From positions 5,314,837 through 5,378,836 of the forward strand of contig OZ007513.1 in the NCBI GenBank assembly GCA_963931865.1: DNA of 64,000 nucleotides, read 5' to 3'. Made by a program: the position numbers and the translations under genes. The DNA is from Axinella damicornis. Lineage: Eukaryota > Porifera > Demospongiae > Axinellida > Axinellidae. This document shows, in pieces, positions 1 through 11,400 of this stretch. Under the pieces are notes generated by a model. The model saw only the letters and a program-made list of their open reading frames with translations, made no database searches and was not told the DNA's origin. How positions within the stretch are numbered: the first letter of the stretch is position 1; every line of letters starts with the position of its first letter.

Positions 1-270
1 TGTGAGGTGTGTGGTCTGGGATGTGAGGAGTGTGAGGGATGTGAGGAGTGTGAGGGATGTGAGGAGTGAGGGGTGTGAGGAGTGTGACGGATGTGAGGAG
101 TGTGACGGATGTGAGTGTGAGGGATGTGAGGAGTGGGAGGGATGTGAGGATGTGAAGATGCGAGTGATGTGAGGAGCATGAGGGTACATGTGAGGGGTGT
201 GGGGAGTGTGAAGATGTGAGGAGTGGGAGGGATGTTAGTGCGAGGGATATCAGGAGTGTGAAGATGTGAC
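1..270. repeat. GTGAG-type minisatellite
   Basis: Imperfect tandem repeat of a GTGAGGAGTGTGAGGGAT-like unit from the left edge to about position 270. The units vary in length, so it is a diverged minisatellite. No coding frame is convincing. The array probably continues to the left of the window. Confidence 0.85.
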
Positions 271-481
271 ATCAGAGGTTCGAGGGTGGAAAATAATGCC
301 ACACAAACAGAACTCAAGAACATACAAAACATCCACTACGAGGCAAAAGACTTCCACATGAAGGTGTGGCTAGCAATTAGTAAACAGCAATTTTGATATA
401 CGTACGTAATCCCATGCTGATCTGTCCATTGGCACATTTAGTGGAGACTATAGAATCTTTTGACTGGGCAGGGACTCAGTT

Positions 482-568
482 AGCCTCGTTCCCAGGCTCC
501 TCCCCAGCTTATGCCGTATACATACAGCATGCGAAAAAATGCTGGGGAGGAGCCTGGGAACGAGGCTA
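482..568. mobile_element. Small palindromic TIR element (TAGCCTC family)
   Basis: Starts with TAGCCTCGTTCCCAGG, ends with its inverse CCTGGGAACGAGGCTA, and folds into a near-perfect hairpin. The flanks ggactcagt and ggagttagt are a plausible 9-bp target duplication with two mismatches. It lies in the expected downstream intron of POLD1. Confidence 0.8.
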
Positions 569-701
569 GGAGTTAGTTACTTGGCAAAGCTGAAAAACAC
601 AGTACGTATGTGGAAATGTTGGACACGTGGTGGATGCAGTACATGTATGTGTGTATATGTAGGTGGGTATACTGGGATATGCACAGGATACTACAGTATA
701 C

Positions 702-1775
702 CTGAAGCAGATCCCTCTCCTTCTGGAAGGAGATCACCTCACTGCCAACGATGGACGTCAGCAGGTCATGGTGGAGGTATGTCACCCGTACTTTCTCCCT
801 GGATCAGTCCAGATCTCCTCTCCATGTTCCAGTTCCATCCAGTTCCAGTTTAGGGTAAACACGTTCCTGATGAACGGGGCCTTCTCCCCTCGACTCACAA
901 CCACGCTGGCTATCTGGATCACAGGATCACGTTCTGCCTCGGGGAAGATTCCTTTCTGTCCTGCGCACTCAATATCGAAGCTCAGGATTCTCAGAGGAGC
1001 AATTTTCTGCCACTCCCCTTCTGCCGGGTGGCTGACAAAATCCTCCCATGAAATATCCAGTTCAATCTGGCACTTTGACGTGACGGAACCACCCCTTGTC
1101 CCCTTTCCGATTGTAGTAAATCTGGTGTTTGGGCAGATTTCCGTTCCATTCTGGTATTGAACCGGTTTTTGTAGCTTGTACTTTCCAGGGGGGCATTCGA
1201 TCCAATTACACCTAAGGACCCCTGTATCCACCATGAACCTCCCCTCAAATTCAGTGTTGCTCTCAAAAGACAGATAGCTCCCATAATTGCCTTGTCCAAA
1301 AGGCACCTGAAATGGTCACAGTGTTGAGTGGTAAAGCTGTCAGACAGTGCGGGGACGTAGAAGTACGGAAGAAATCCATGTACATGGGCACAGACACTAT
1401 TACCAGCCATTTGACCCCAAACATCCTCAGAATCGGACCTGAACCGCCCTGGACCCCAGGCATCCCAGGAATATGTTCACCAATGTAGTGGTCGATTTCA
1501 ATCTGTTGGAATGTGACTGAACCACTACTGGGGTCGATGGACGGAGGAGGGGGGCGTTTCCATTTTCTCATCTGCGACCCCTGGGAGGATTGGGAATCCG
1601 AGGGGTCAGAGTTCGTTGCTTCCACTTTCTCCTCTTGTTCAACTGATTCAAGGAAGGCAAGTTCGTCTTCAAAGGAGGTAGGGAAGGAGAATGATTCCTC
1701 GGTTTTGGCTTGCTTGGTGGAGGGGCCAGGCCCCTCACTGCCTGGGTCGGTGCTCGGTCGTTTCACACTGGCCAT
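702..1775 (-). CDS. POLD1: DNA polymerase delta catalytic subunit, N-terminal exon, disrupted
   Basis: N-terminal part of the replicative DNA polymerase delta catalytic subunit, a nuclear B-family polymerase. The reading starts at the ATG ending at 1775 with a low-complexity basic/acidic tail (about residues 1-70). It then matches the family: FQQIEIDHYIG, HVHGFLPYFYVPA, RFMVDT..CNW, and the exonuclease-domain start LSFDIECAGQKGIF..ERDPVIQI. The 3' end at 702 has a good GT donor after VGSEVISFQKERDLLQ. Lesions: the frame must change once near 1410 (a missing base in an A run would restore it). About 60-70 family residues are absent near 1290, again with a frame change. At 757-840 an inverted piece of VWA8 interrupts the exon and brings in a stop. 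Family assignment is certain; whether the gene is broken or the consensus is wrong is open. Confidence 0.88.
757..840 (+). other. Inverted 84-bp copy of a VWA8 exon inside POLD1
   Basis: Read on the plus strand, this stretch encodes the VWA8-like piece GGMSPVLSPWISPDLLSMFQ and matches the VWA8 exon at 2443-2526 with only a few mismatches, in opposite orientation. It sits in the POLD1 exon between the conserved FTL and SIVGSEV segments. It has no GT..AG borders that would let it act as an intron, and its presence shifts and stops the POLD1 frame. Confidence 0.85.
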
Positions 1776-2400
1776 GACGGGTATTCCTCTCCAGTTGTTT
1801 TCCTATCAGAGGACGTATTAGAACATCATTGGTATTTCAGGCCGTAGCGTTAGCCAGCACAGCGATGTGCGACTGCCATCTATTTATGTACACACTGCAA
1901 CTTGTAACCCCCTGCATGCACAACTTACAGCTCACCTCTATACTACTCCTCAGCTATGTACATGAAACTTCAGCACTTTCCTGCCACTACATCTCCCGCG
2001 CGTTACCAGGAAGGATCACGTGCCCCGCCGCAAACTTTGTGACGACATCAACATATCAGCAGCTATATGGACTGAAGGATGAAACAGAAAACACCCATGA
2101 ACCAGTATGTGATAGCTGTACAACTTAGGTAAAATTATATTCATTGCAAGTTTGGGTACAATGTATCAGTGTTGCATTAGTCATTAATATCGCATAGACA
2201 ATGAGATTTCATAGCGCTAGAGACAAGGTAGGCTAAGTGTGGGGATATGCCACTAAGGCATGCACACCAAAAGATTTCTTTTTGCACCCTTTGCCACCCT
2301 TTGCACTTGTTAGCAACCACCTGAAATACTTGGCAGGCACAGCTTCACAGGTGTCTGTTCCATTATGAACCCAATGTCAGGTGAGATCACTGCTACATAC
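1776..2400. other. Intergenic, no gene seen
   Basis: Stretch between the POLD1 start and the VWA8 exon. It should contain the POLD1 promoter on the minus strand, but I see no clear core element. No repeat or coding signal was recognised. Confidence 0.4.
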
Positions 2401-5400
2401 CTTTCCCAGAATGACTTCCTGGTCCACGGGTAGGGGGTGACCGGATGGAACTGGAACATGGAGAGGAGCTCCGGACTGATCCAGGGAGAAAGTACGGGTG
2501 ACACACCTCCAGCATGACCTGCTGACTTCTTTGGCTCCCCAATAGCAACAAGGCGAAAGTCTGGATATAGATCTGTGTGAAAAAGGGAGTATAATATTAT
2601 GTACATCCAAATCACTGACAAAACATAGAGCTAAGTTATCGAGCACACAGGATCTATGAGAATATGACATAATACTGTAGAGTTGCAAAAGAAAAAACCA
2701 AGGATGGTAGCTACGTACATCACACGTTCTGCTACAGAGGGTGAGTGCTCTCTTAAGAGTTTCCAATATTCATCTACGTTCAAAGAGTGCCCATGTTTCT
2801 GCAGGAATGCATGAGCTGCCGAAGGCGGCGAAGGAGCATCAAACTAGTATAGACATGTGGTGATCCCTCATGCCTTACTGTCATACCTTTTTATGGAAGA
2901 CCTTTGCTGTACTGTACAAACTCCAATTTGTCTTTCACACTACATGTACTACGTAATGGCCTCTTACCATATAAGGTAACATTTTGGGATGTGTGAAGGA
3001 CTACTACTTCTGCTAGTGTGTGCATGCTGAGTTCAACGCTCCTTCAGCGGCTCATGCACTCATGGTTTGTGATTTTCACTCGTACATTGTTGGTCAGCAT
3101 CTCTGAAATCTAGGCCTGAGATAATTATGCCGGAAAAATTCTGAGAATAATAGCAAAGGTAAAGAATTGAGAATAATTCGAGAACAATAACAAGCGTTTC
3201 TGTGCGGAAGTAAGGGGTGCGGTGCAAATAGACTTCTGGTTTGCTGCACTTGCACGTGGTGAAAATGGATGACAATTGCAACACTAGCTCTAGCACGGAT
3301 CAGAGCACGGATAGTGTAGTTGATTTGTCGTTGTCGTCCGAAGGCTCCCCCTCACCTCAGGTACAATCTCTACTGTCTCATCTTAACCCTTTAACCACCG
3401 AATTCTTCCCACCAAGACAACACATTTTCATGCATTCAGCGCACACCACTTTCGTAGGTACTCCTCTCCCACAGCATTCGCTCCTCAGCGGCCAAACTTG
3501 GTGGGGCCCGCACACATGGAGAGACCCCTCTGGCAATACCGTTAATGATATTCATGACCCCCCACAAGGCCAGCAATCGGAGGTCAAAGGTGGATGTCAG
3601 CCGGATTTTCGCCCAGCATTTCCCTAAACTTGGGCCAGATCTGACTGATGGCACACCTTACACCACCAATTTGCAGGTTTTCTTGAGGCCCTGGGTGGGG
3701 TCTATGAATATCATTAGAATCAAAAAATTCTCGGGTCAATGAATCTCATTAAAATCAAAAAAAACCCACGACAGGCCGAAGGGGGGCTGCCGCCCCCCCT
3801 TCGAAACCCCCCCGCTTGTACGTTTAGTGGGGGAGGTGCACCGAAATCTGACCAAATTTTTGAGTTCGTGCCTTAAAGTTGTCCCTAGGCCCAGACTTTT
3901 TGGTCTCTTTTTGGACTGGCGAGAAGCCCTACAAGTGCATAGGGTCTAAATGACGCCTATAGACGTCAATGGGGCTTAAAGGGTTAAGCAGGCACCAGTA
4001 TTTTCCGTAAACAGGAAGAGGAAGGTTGCTCAGAACCTTTCACGCGATGTGAAGCGACACAAATCCCCTCACTGCGAAAGTGAACCGAAGGAGAACAACG
4101 AGTCAAAGAGTTCACCGATTTGCTTACTGTATCCTCCAGAAAGCACTTTTGTAATGCGTGCAGGGAGGAATTGTCACTCAAGAAAAGTGTGGTCGAGCTA
4201 CACATCAAGTCGGAAAAGCACATGACAAAGAAGCCCACCCTGTGGGCAAGACACTGCCTATTGATCAACGAGTGTACCGAGTCAAGGTAATGAGAAGACA
4301 TAGCGAATGCAGATGGCCTGAGCAGACCAGAGGCACCAAAGGAGGTAACGATGCCAGGAGAAGTACACAGTAGTCATGCAGATAGGTGTATCCTGCATAA
4401 ACTGTCACTCTTTACAATCAACACTGTTTCTCTTCGAACCGTCAACATGTACAGTAGACAAGTAACTAGCAAGCAAGCAGTGTTTGTAGCTATGCTAGGT
4501 TACAACACACACACTGGATATCTGTTGGGATGCCCGCTGTTCAAGTACTCCCTGAGCCATATTCGAATGGCACACAGAGAATGTGGGTGAATGACAGTAG
4601 GCCTGTATGGCTCCTGTAGGAAGCAACGTTCGAGAAAATGGGCGATCTGATGGTTGTTTGATGAGCTATCGGACTTTTCACACACAACTGAATATTTACA
4701 GGGATCTAGCCCTGTTTCTGCAGCTTTACAATGGAAACCCTTGGGTGAGAAGAACAGGTGTAGGATTTACCTCAGGGATAGGGGTAACTATTGCATGCTA
4801 TATACTAGTGTTGTGAACCTGTAGCCAATAATTGGTTATTGACCAGTTATTTACACTGCCAATCAATTATTGGCTTACTGCCAGTTATTGTCTATACTGG
4901 AACCACAGTCTGTTTTGTATCAACCATGATTGCGGCATTACATGCATTTATGAAGTTCTGTACTAGATAGGTGGGTCTCTCAAGGATGTGATTGAATTAG
5001 GACACTCTATCCCAACCACTTCCTTCAGAGACCAACCTGCAAAGGTCTGTAAGGCTGCAAGCTGTACTAACAATTTTACTATCTATGAGTTGAGGTGGCA
5101 TACCACATTTCCAATTAACTGGTCAATATCCAATATGAGGCTTCCAATAATGTGTTAGTGTAAAAAGGACAAGATTCACTAGCCTCGTACCCAGGCCCTC
5201 ACGCGGAACGCGGAAGAGGGCCTGGTGACAGTTGGCAAAATTCCCGTATGTGCTCAGTCAGCATAATTGCGTAAGCAATTACATTCCTTACTTGGATGCA
5301 CTCGAAATCACGCGAAAGGTAGCTGTTGGTGATGGCTAAGTAGAAAGTCCTTGCCAAGGAGCGACCAGAGGTGAGTCTTGAAGGTTACAACAGTGGTTTT

Positions 5401-8400
5401 ATCAAACGGCTACACTTTTCACGGGCAAGAGAATGTAATTACTACGCAGTAATTGGCAACGGACGAACGTGATTCGCCTACCCGAAATCAAGACTGCTGA
5501 GCTCAGCACATACGGGAATTTTGCCATGTGTCACCAGGCCCACTTGCAAGTGGCTCTAGTGACCCTGAAGAACGGTCCACAGTGGTACGTGGTATGTCAC
5601 AGTCATCAGCACAAGGCAAGAACTTAGAGTGCTACCAGGAGCTTATGAGCGGCGAAGCCGCAAAGGAGCGTGTAACTCCGGTTCCGTCCAAATCCTAATT
5701 ACTTACGTATTTCCGTTTTGGAAACAAAAAGGAAGGCGTCTCCAAACGGTGAGGGGTCCCGGGATCTTCAAATCTACCACGTTTTTGTCGCACATCGCCT
5801 TCACTGTCACCCGTTCGCTTGGCCATTTCACTGCGGCTAGGTCAAAGGCGCTCCACTGAGCGAGTGTCAAACTTCTCACATCGCTACCACACAACACGTG
5901 GGTTTTTATGTCGTCATTATGACGCTAGATTGAAGAACAGGTTTCCATATTTGGAAGTTCGCTAGCTAATAATTTGGATTTCGACGGCACTCGGGCGTAT
6001 GCGGTAGTTGCACGCTCCTTCGCGGCTTCGCCGCTCATAAGCTCCTGGTGCTACATAGTATGTGGCCAGCAGAGAGCAGCCAGCAATGAGCCCACCCTGA
6101 GGCTTCAAAACAGGCGGCAATGTATGCTGGCAGCTAGGAAGGGGAGTGTGGGGATTGCCAGGATACTGATCCAGCATCAACAAGGTAACTCCAAGCACTT
6201 TATGCTTAACTTTCAATACTTATAACCTCCACACCAAGCTCTGTTGGTTGCAGTACTGTACTGCAAGCAACGTAAAGCTGGTGGGAAGCAAGGCCACCAA
6301 ATATGTGTATACTGGTATGCAAATCTACCCTACCTCTCATGTATATGTACGTCTACAGGGCCACAGTTACCAAATTGCCAAACGCAATCCCCCTTTTTGC
6401 CTTGACCTGTGAACCAACAACCAACCATGACATCATAATGATGTGTGCGTAGTATATGGAGGTATACGGTCCATGAAATAAGATATATGGAGGTGCACGA
6501 GTAACGGACGTGTACAATGTAGGTTGTAGGTTGACGAGCGCGTTGACGATCCGAGGCCGTGGAAGAAGCGCGTCCTCCTGCCAAGAAGCTCTGCAGTTGT
6601 GGGGCAGATCTCTCATCACTGAGCGTATATCACGTCAGAAAACACTTGGCTGGGTCAAAGGTACAGGTAGCGAGTGGGCTGCGGGTACCCACGTCCACCA
6701 AGAGGACGCCTGTGCAATGCCTGTGCGCAGAGCTGAAACTGAGGTAGCGAGAGGGCCTAGGGGGGAATAGGGAGGCAGTTTTGACGGCATAAAGGCTAGA
6801 ATCCCTGCAAGTACCAAATTGCCACTCCGAGTACTGTTTTTGCTTGAGGGGAGAAACAACCAACCAACTAAAGTGGCATTGCGTCTGGCAATTTGGTAAC
6901 TGTGGCCCCGTGTGTACATCTGTACTGTCACAAGAACTCCAGCCTACCAAATGGGCCCATCACCATTGGCAGAATCCTCCAGAGTTACTGCCATGTTTGG
7001 AAGACGCACAGTCATGCATATTGATCCCTCAGAGAAATGAGTGATAGCCTCCAAGAGAAACGTCTCCAACCAATTGACTTTGAACCAGTCCCTTTCATTG
7101 GGTGACCTCCAGCTCAGGAGAAATTGCAGTGTATGACAGCAAGTATTCAGCAGGCGATCTATCTCTATCACTCCAAGTGTAGCTAGCACGAATTTACTGG
7201 GTGCCCATCGAGGAGGGAGATGGTGATAAGTATCTAGCAGTTAAAGTGCCAGCTGTACAGCAGCAGACAGGGAAGGTGCATATTCACCATAGCATATGCA
7301 TTCCATGCTGGAAGTGGAGATGATCCACAAGGAATTAGCAAAATGAGTGATAGCCTCCAAGAGAAACGTCTCAAGCTGCAATTCATTCCAATTAACGCAC
7401 ACGCCACATGGCAACTACGCTCAGTCGATCGCGAGCAATGGCGACCAAAAGAAAGACAAGACATTACTACAGCACTCACAACGTAGCCAGCACGGTGAGT
7501 TTTGGCATGCAAGCGTCAGTGAACGACAGCGATCATGGCCGTGTGGTCAGAAGTTTTGCGTGTCTTTCCTAAGAATGGTACTGCCACCGGAAGTCGAAGA
7601 AAGCATTCGAGCAATGGCAGCCACGGCGAAACTAAAGCGCTAATATCTCCACCACCAAGGTGAGTTTCAACACCAACTTTTTACATTCAGGTCAGGGCAT
7701 GATAGCGATCACGGCGGTGTAGTCAGAATTTCTGTAGGCCAAGCCTAAGTACTCAAACATCATATTATGTTATTATTTACGCGGCACAATTTTTCCCCTA
7801 CCAGGAGTGTAACATAACCTGGGGCCAACAACACAGAAATCTCCTCCCAAATGACTCTGCACACCACTGTCACTAGCTCCACTCTGAAGCCTTTCTCCGC
7901 ATCCTGGCACTACAAGATTCACATAACTCTCACTTGGGCGGCCAAAATGTGCATATGGGCTAGGGCATGATTGTTTGAGAGTCACATCAACACTTGAGGG
8001 TGCAGTAGATGGTCTACACTCATGTACGTATTGTCAGAAGACTCGCTGTTCTCAGAAGTGCCCAATCAAAAGTTCTGATGCAAAATGGAAACAAGACTGC
8101 CATTATCACTATATAATCAGACTGGTTAAACAGGTTCAGCATACAAATGCAAACGCTGTTGCTTTCACACTCGTAATGTTGTGAGAGTCTAAGTGCTGAC
8201 TACACTTCATGGAATACTGAATAATAATCAGATGGATCTAAACAAAGAAAACTTTACCTACCTCAAAGCCTTAAACATTGGTTGCTCTAACAACTGCATG
8301 AACTACATACATGACGCAGCACAAACACCAGATATCCCCCCCCCCCCCCCCCCCCCCCCCCCTCCCCCCAACAGATCTCCCCCCACCTACATCTTCATTC

Positions 8401-11400
8401 CAAATGTAGTAATCTACTGTACTTACATAAGATCAGATACGGGACACGCATACATTACCAGAAAGACAATAATGACCTTCAATACGCACCTCTTCAAACA
8501 ATTTAGTGGACCCTAACAACTCTGATACCATCTACAGGAGCTGCACTGGGTTGCTCTCTGGCATGTGATCCTGCAAGAGAAAATGAGTGAAATGAGTCGA
8601 AAATGAATTTTCTGTGTCCAATAACAGCATACGTACAAACTCTACAGGCCTAAGTTATCCATGGAGACCAATTGAGGTGCATGTGATTCGGTTACAAATG
8701 CTAGCCTCGTCCCCAGGCCTCCACCCAGATTTTATCTCGCAGCCGTGGAGAACAATCTGGGCGGAGGCCTTGGGACGAGGCTACGTAACTACTTCTGCAT
8801 GGCTGAGTTATCCTACGTACCTCAGTCAACCAATGCTGAAGTTGGATGGCTTTGAAATTGAATCTCAAAATCACCAATCTTGTGAATCACATAATCACCA
8901 ATGTCAGTGAAAGTACTAGATTGCACCTTGCTGAGTAATTTGTATGTGTAGTGGGTGGGGCTATTGTAGTGAATCCTGAAAATACGCCCACCCACCTCTT
9001 TGAGTAGCCACTAAAGCTCATCAGCCACGGGAATGTCATTGGTACAGGTAAGGTAATACATGTAGATTCACACGAGTAGTATGTGGTTTACACAAGAGTG
9101 CTAGTAATTAAGTCGCTTGTAGTGCTTACTGGGCTCAAACACATGAGAGTATAATCATGTATGATGTGCAAGTGCGCGAGTGCTACTGCACACACACGTC
9201 AGTTTGTGTATAACAATGATTCACGTCCTCAGCATTCTCGTCTAAGTATACAAGTAAATGCATTCATGAACCTTCAACCAAAACAGTGTAAGAAACAGTG
9301 CACGTACAATAGTACTACGTACGTAGGTTTACATGTACATGTTACTCAGTTGGTTTCTTTGCCTTGTTTAGTGGCTGGTTTACTTCATCGATTGCACACT
9401 GCATTCCAAGTCTCCTTGATTTACAGTCAAAACATCCTGAAGTGATGTCCTTGATGTATTTGACTTTTCTGGATCCAGCCCCAGAATAAACATTAATTGT
9501 ATGTTGTTCTACCCCAAGGATCTACGTACTCCGGTTCGTCAGCCTATCATTGATCGGATGGTACATATGCAAGACAGTGAAAGCAGACGATTCAGCGTCT
9601 GATTTTTAAAACTTATGATGAAATACATCAAGAGTTGGCTCTAAGTCACACAACATCTATCATGCCCAAGAATTCAAGGAGGCAGCAATAATACGGTAGT
9701 TGCATGATGACGAACTCCACAAATTGAACACCCACTAATGTCAAGTGAAGCACTCGCATGTGTTACATTACATGTGATCTGTACTGTAATTTAATTACAG
9801 TACTAAAAGCAGTCAGGGATGTGAGTCGGGATGTGACGGCTCATGCACCTTGAAGTCTTCAAGTGGTAATGCATTGCCAAACTTCCCTTACATGTACTAT
9901 CTAGCTTGCTTCATTCTAACACATCACTATGGCAAGAATGCTTACCATGATGGCGACAATCCTGCAGATCTGCTCACTAAGATCCACTGGTCCATTCTGA
10001 GCTGTGGATGACAGAGATTGAACGGTGGATGCCACTGAGAGTACAGCAACAAGACTAAAGTGTGCGTATGTGCAAATGAATTGGGAAATGCAAACCTTCC
10101 ATAATCACACTGGACAAATACATACTCAATGAAAACACTACAATGGCACATTTTCATAAGTCTAAATAGAGCCCATCAAAACATTTCTGGGGGGATGGCA
10201 ATCTCATTTCTTTTATGCATGTAAAGTCTCCAAGTTTCAAGCTTTAGTTTGGCAGTTTGAGGGCAACAAAATTGTACTTTTCCTATACCTTGCACACGGT
10301 TGGGGGTAACCTAATCCCCCAACCATACGTACATATATAACATAACATAAGTATGAGAAAGTGCAATTATTGTTGCCCTGTAACTACCAAACTAAACAGC
10401 TTTAGGCTTCAAACTTGGAGGCTTTACTAATAACTACCCTAAGGCCTACATGCACCAAAACATTCAGATTGCCAGCTCCTTCAGAAATGTTTTGATGGGG
10501 CTCTATTTATGCAAATGTGCCATTGAAGCCTATCCAGCAATGGGATACGTAAATAGCTCAGGTAATGTACATCCGAGATGGAGCCATGCAAACAGGCTAC
10601 CACTATATACGTACCACAACTTGAACAACACATACTTCACGGGTTTGAGTCATGCTCACATCGATAATACAGAACTCATATATAACGTACGTACATAGCT
10701 AGTAAGTAGCCTCATTCCTAGTCCCACGCCCAGCTTTTCATCGCTTGCAGTACAGTAAAGCAGGAAGGGCCTGGTACATCTTCTCACGTGAGCATGACGT
10801 AATTGAAAAATGGCAAAATTTTCAGAACGAAGACGCTACGATTTGCATGTTATTCAACCATCTACACGTTCAACGCTCGGTGGATATGACGGTCGCCCCG
10901 CGCTAGCTAGATACGTGTGGTATGTTACGTGGTACCTTCGCTCTTCTTGCAGTTCTGAGACCCACGTTCCTTCCGGTCTTTCTACCCCTTTCTACCCTTG
11001 ATGTCACTCATGTGAGAAGATGTACCAGGCCCTCCCCGCTTTACCGTACTGCAAGCGACAACGTGGGACTGGGAGCGAGGCTAGCTAGTAAGCCCTGAGC
11101 AGTTCACTGATATCAAGCTGATGCTATGGAAGATCAGTAAGTGATGAGGTTGTGCTAAATCGAAGTATGTAACCTTCCATTTCTCAGAAGCAGCCTTCCA
11201 ATTTCTGGCAATTGAAGCTGTTATGCATGAATATCATTCAGAAGAACAGCATCATTTTTTAAGATGCTCACCGTCGTGTTTACATAGCCCAACACAAAAC
11301 ATTGTTGAACTCATAAGTCATACAGCTAGATTAGACACTATAATTTTTGATTGTGGACTCCATCAGTTATAATAGGCAATCAAGTAAGACCTTTTGCCAT

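Noticed and set aside
1..270. Telomeric repeat at the window edge
   Set aside because: The GTGAG-type unit is not TTAGGG and is irregular in length.
5629..6225. Proteins encoded by the TIR element at 5.6-6.2 kb
   Set aside because: Frames run through the palindromic arms on both strands, typical of MITE shadows.
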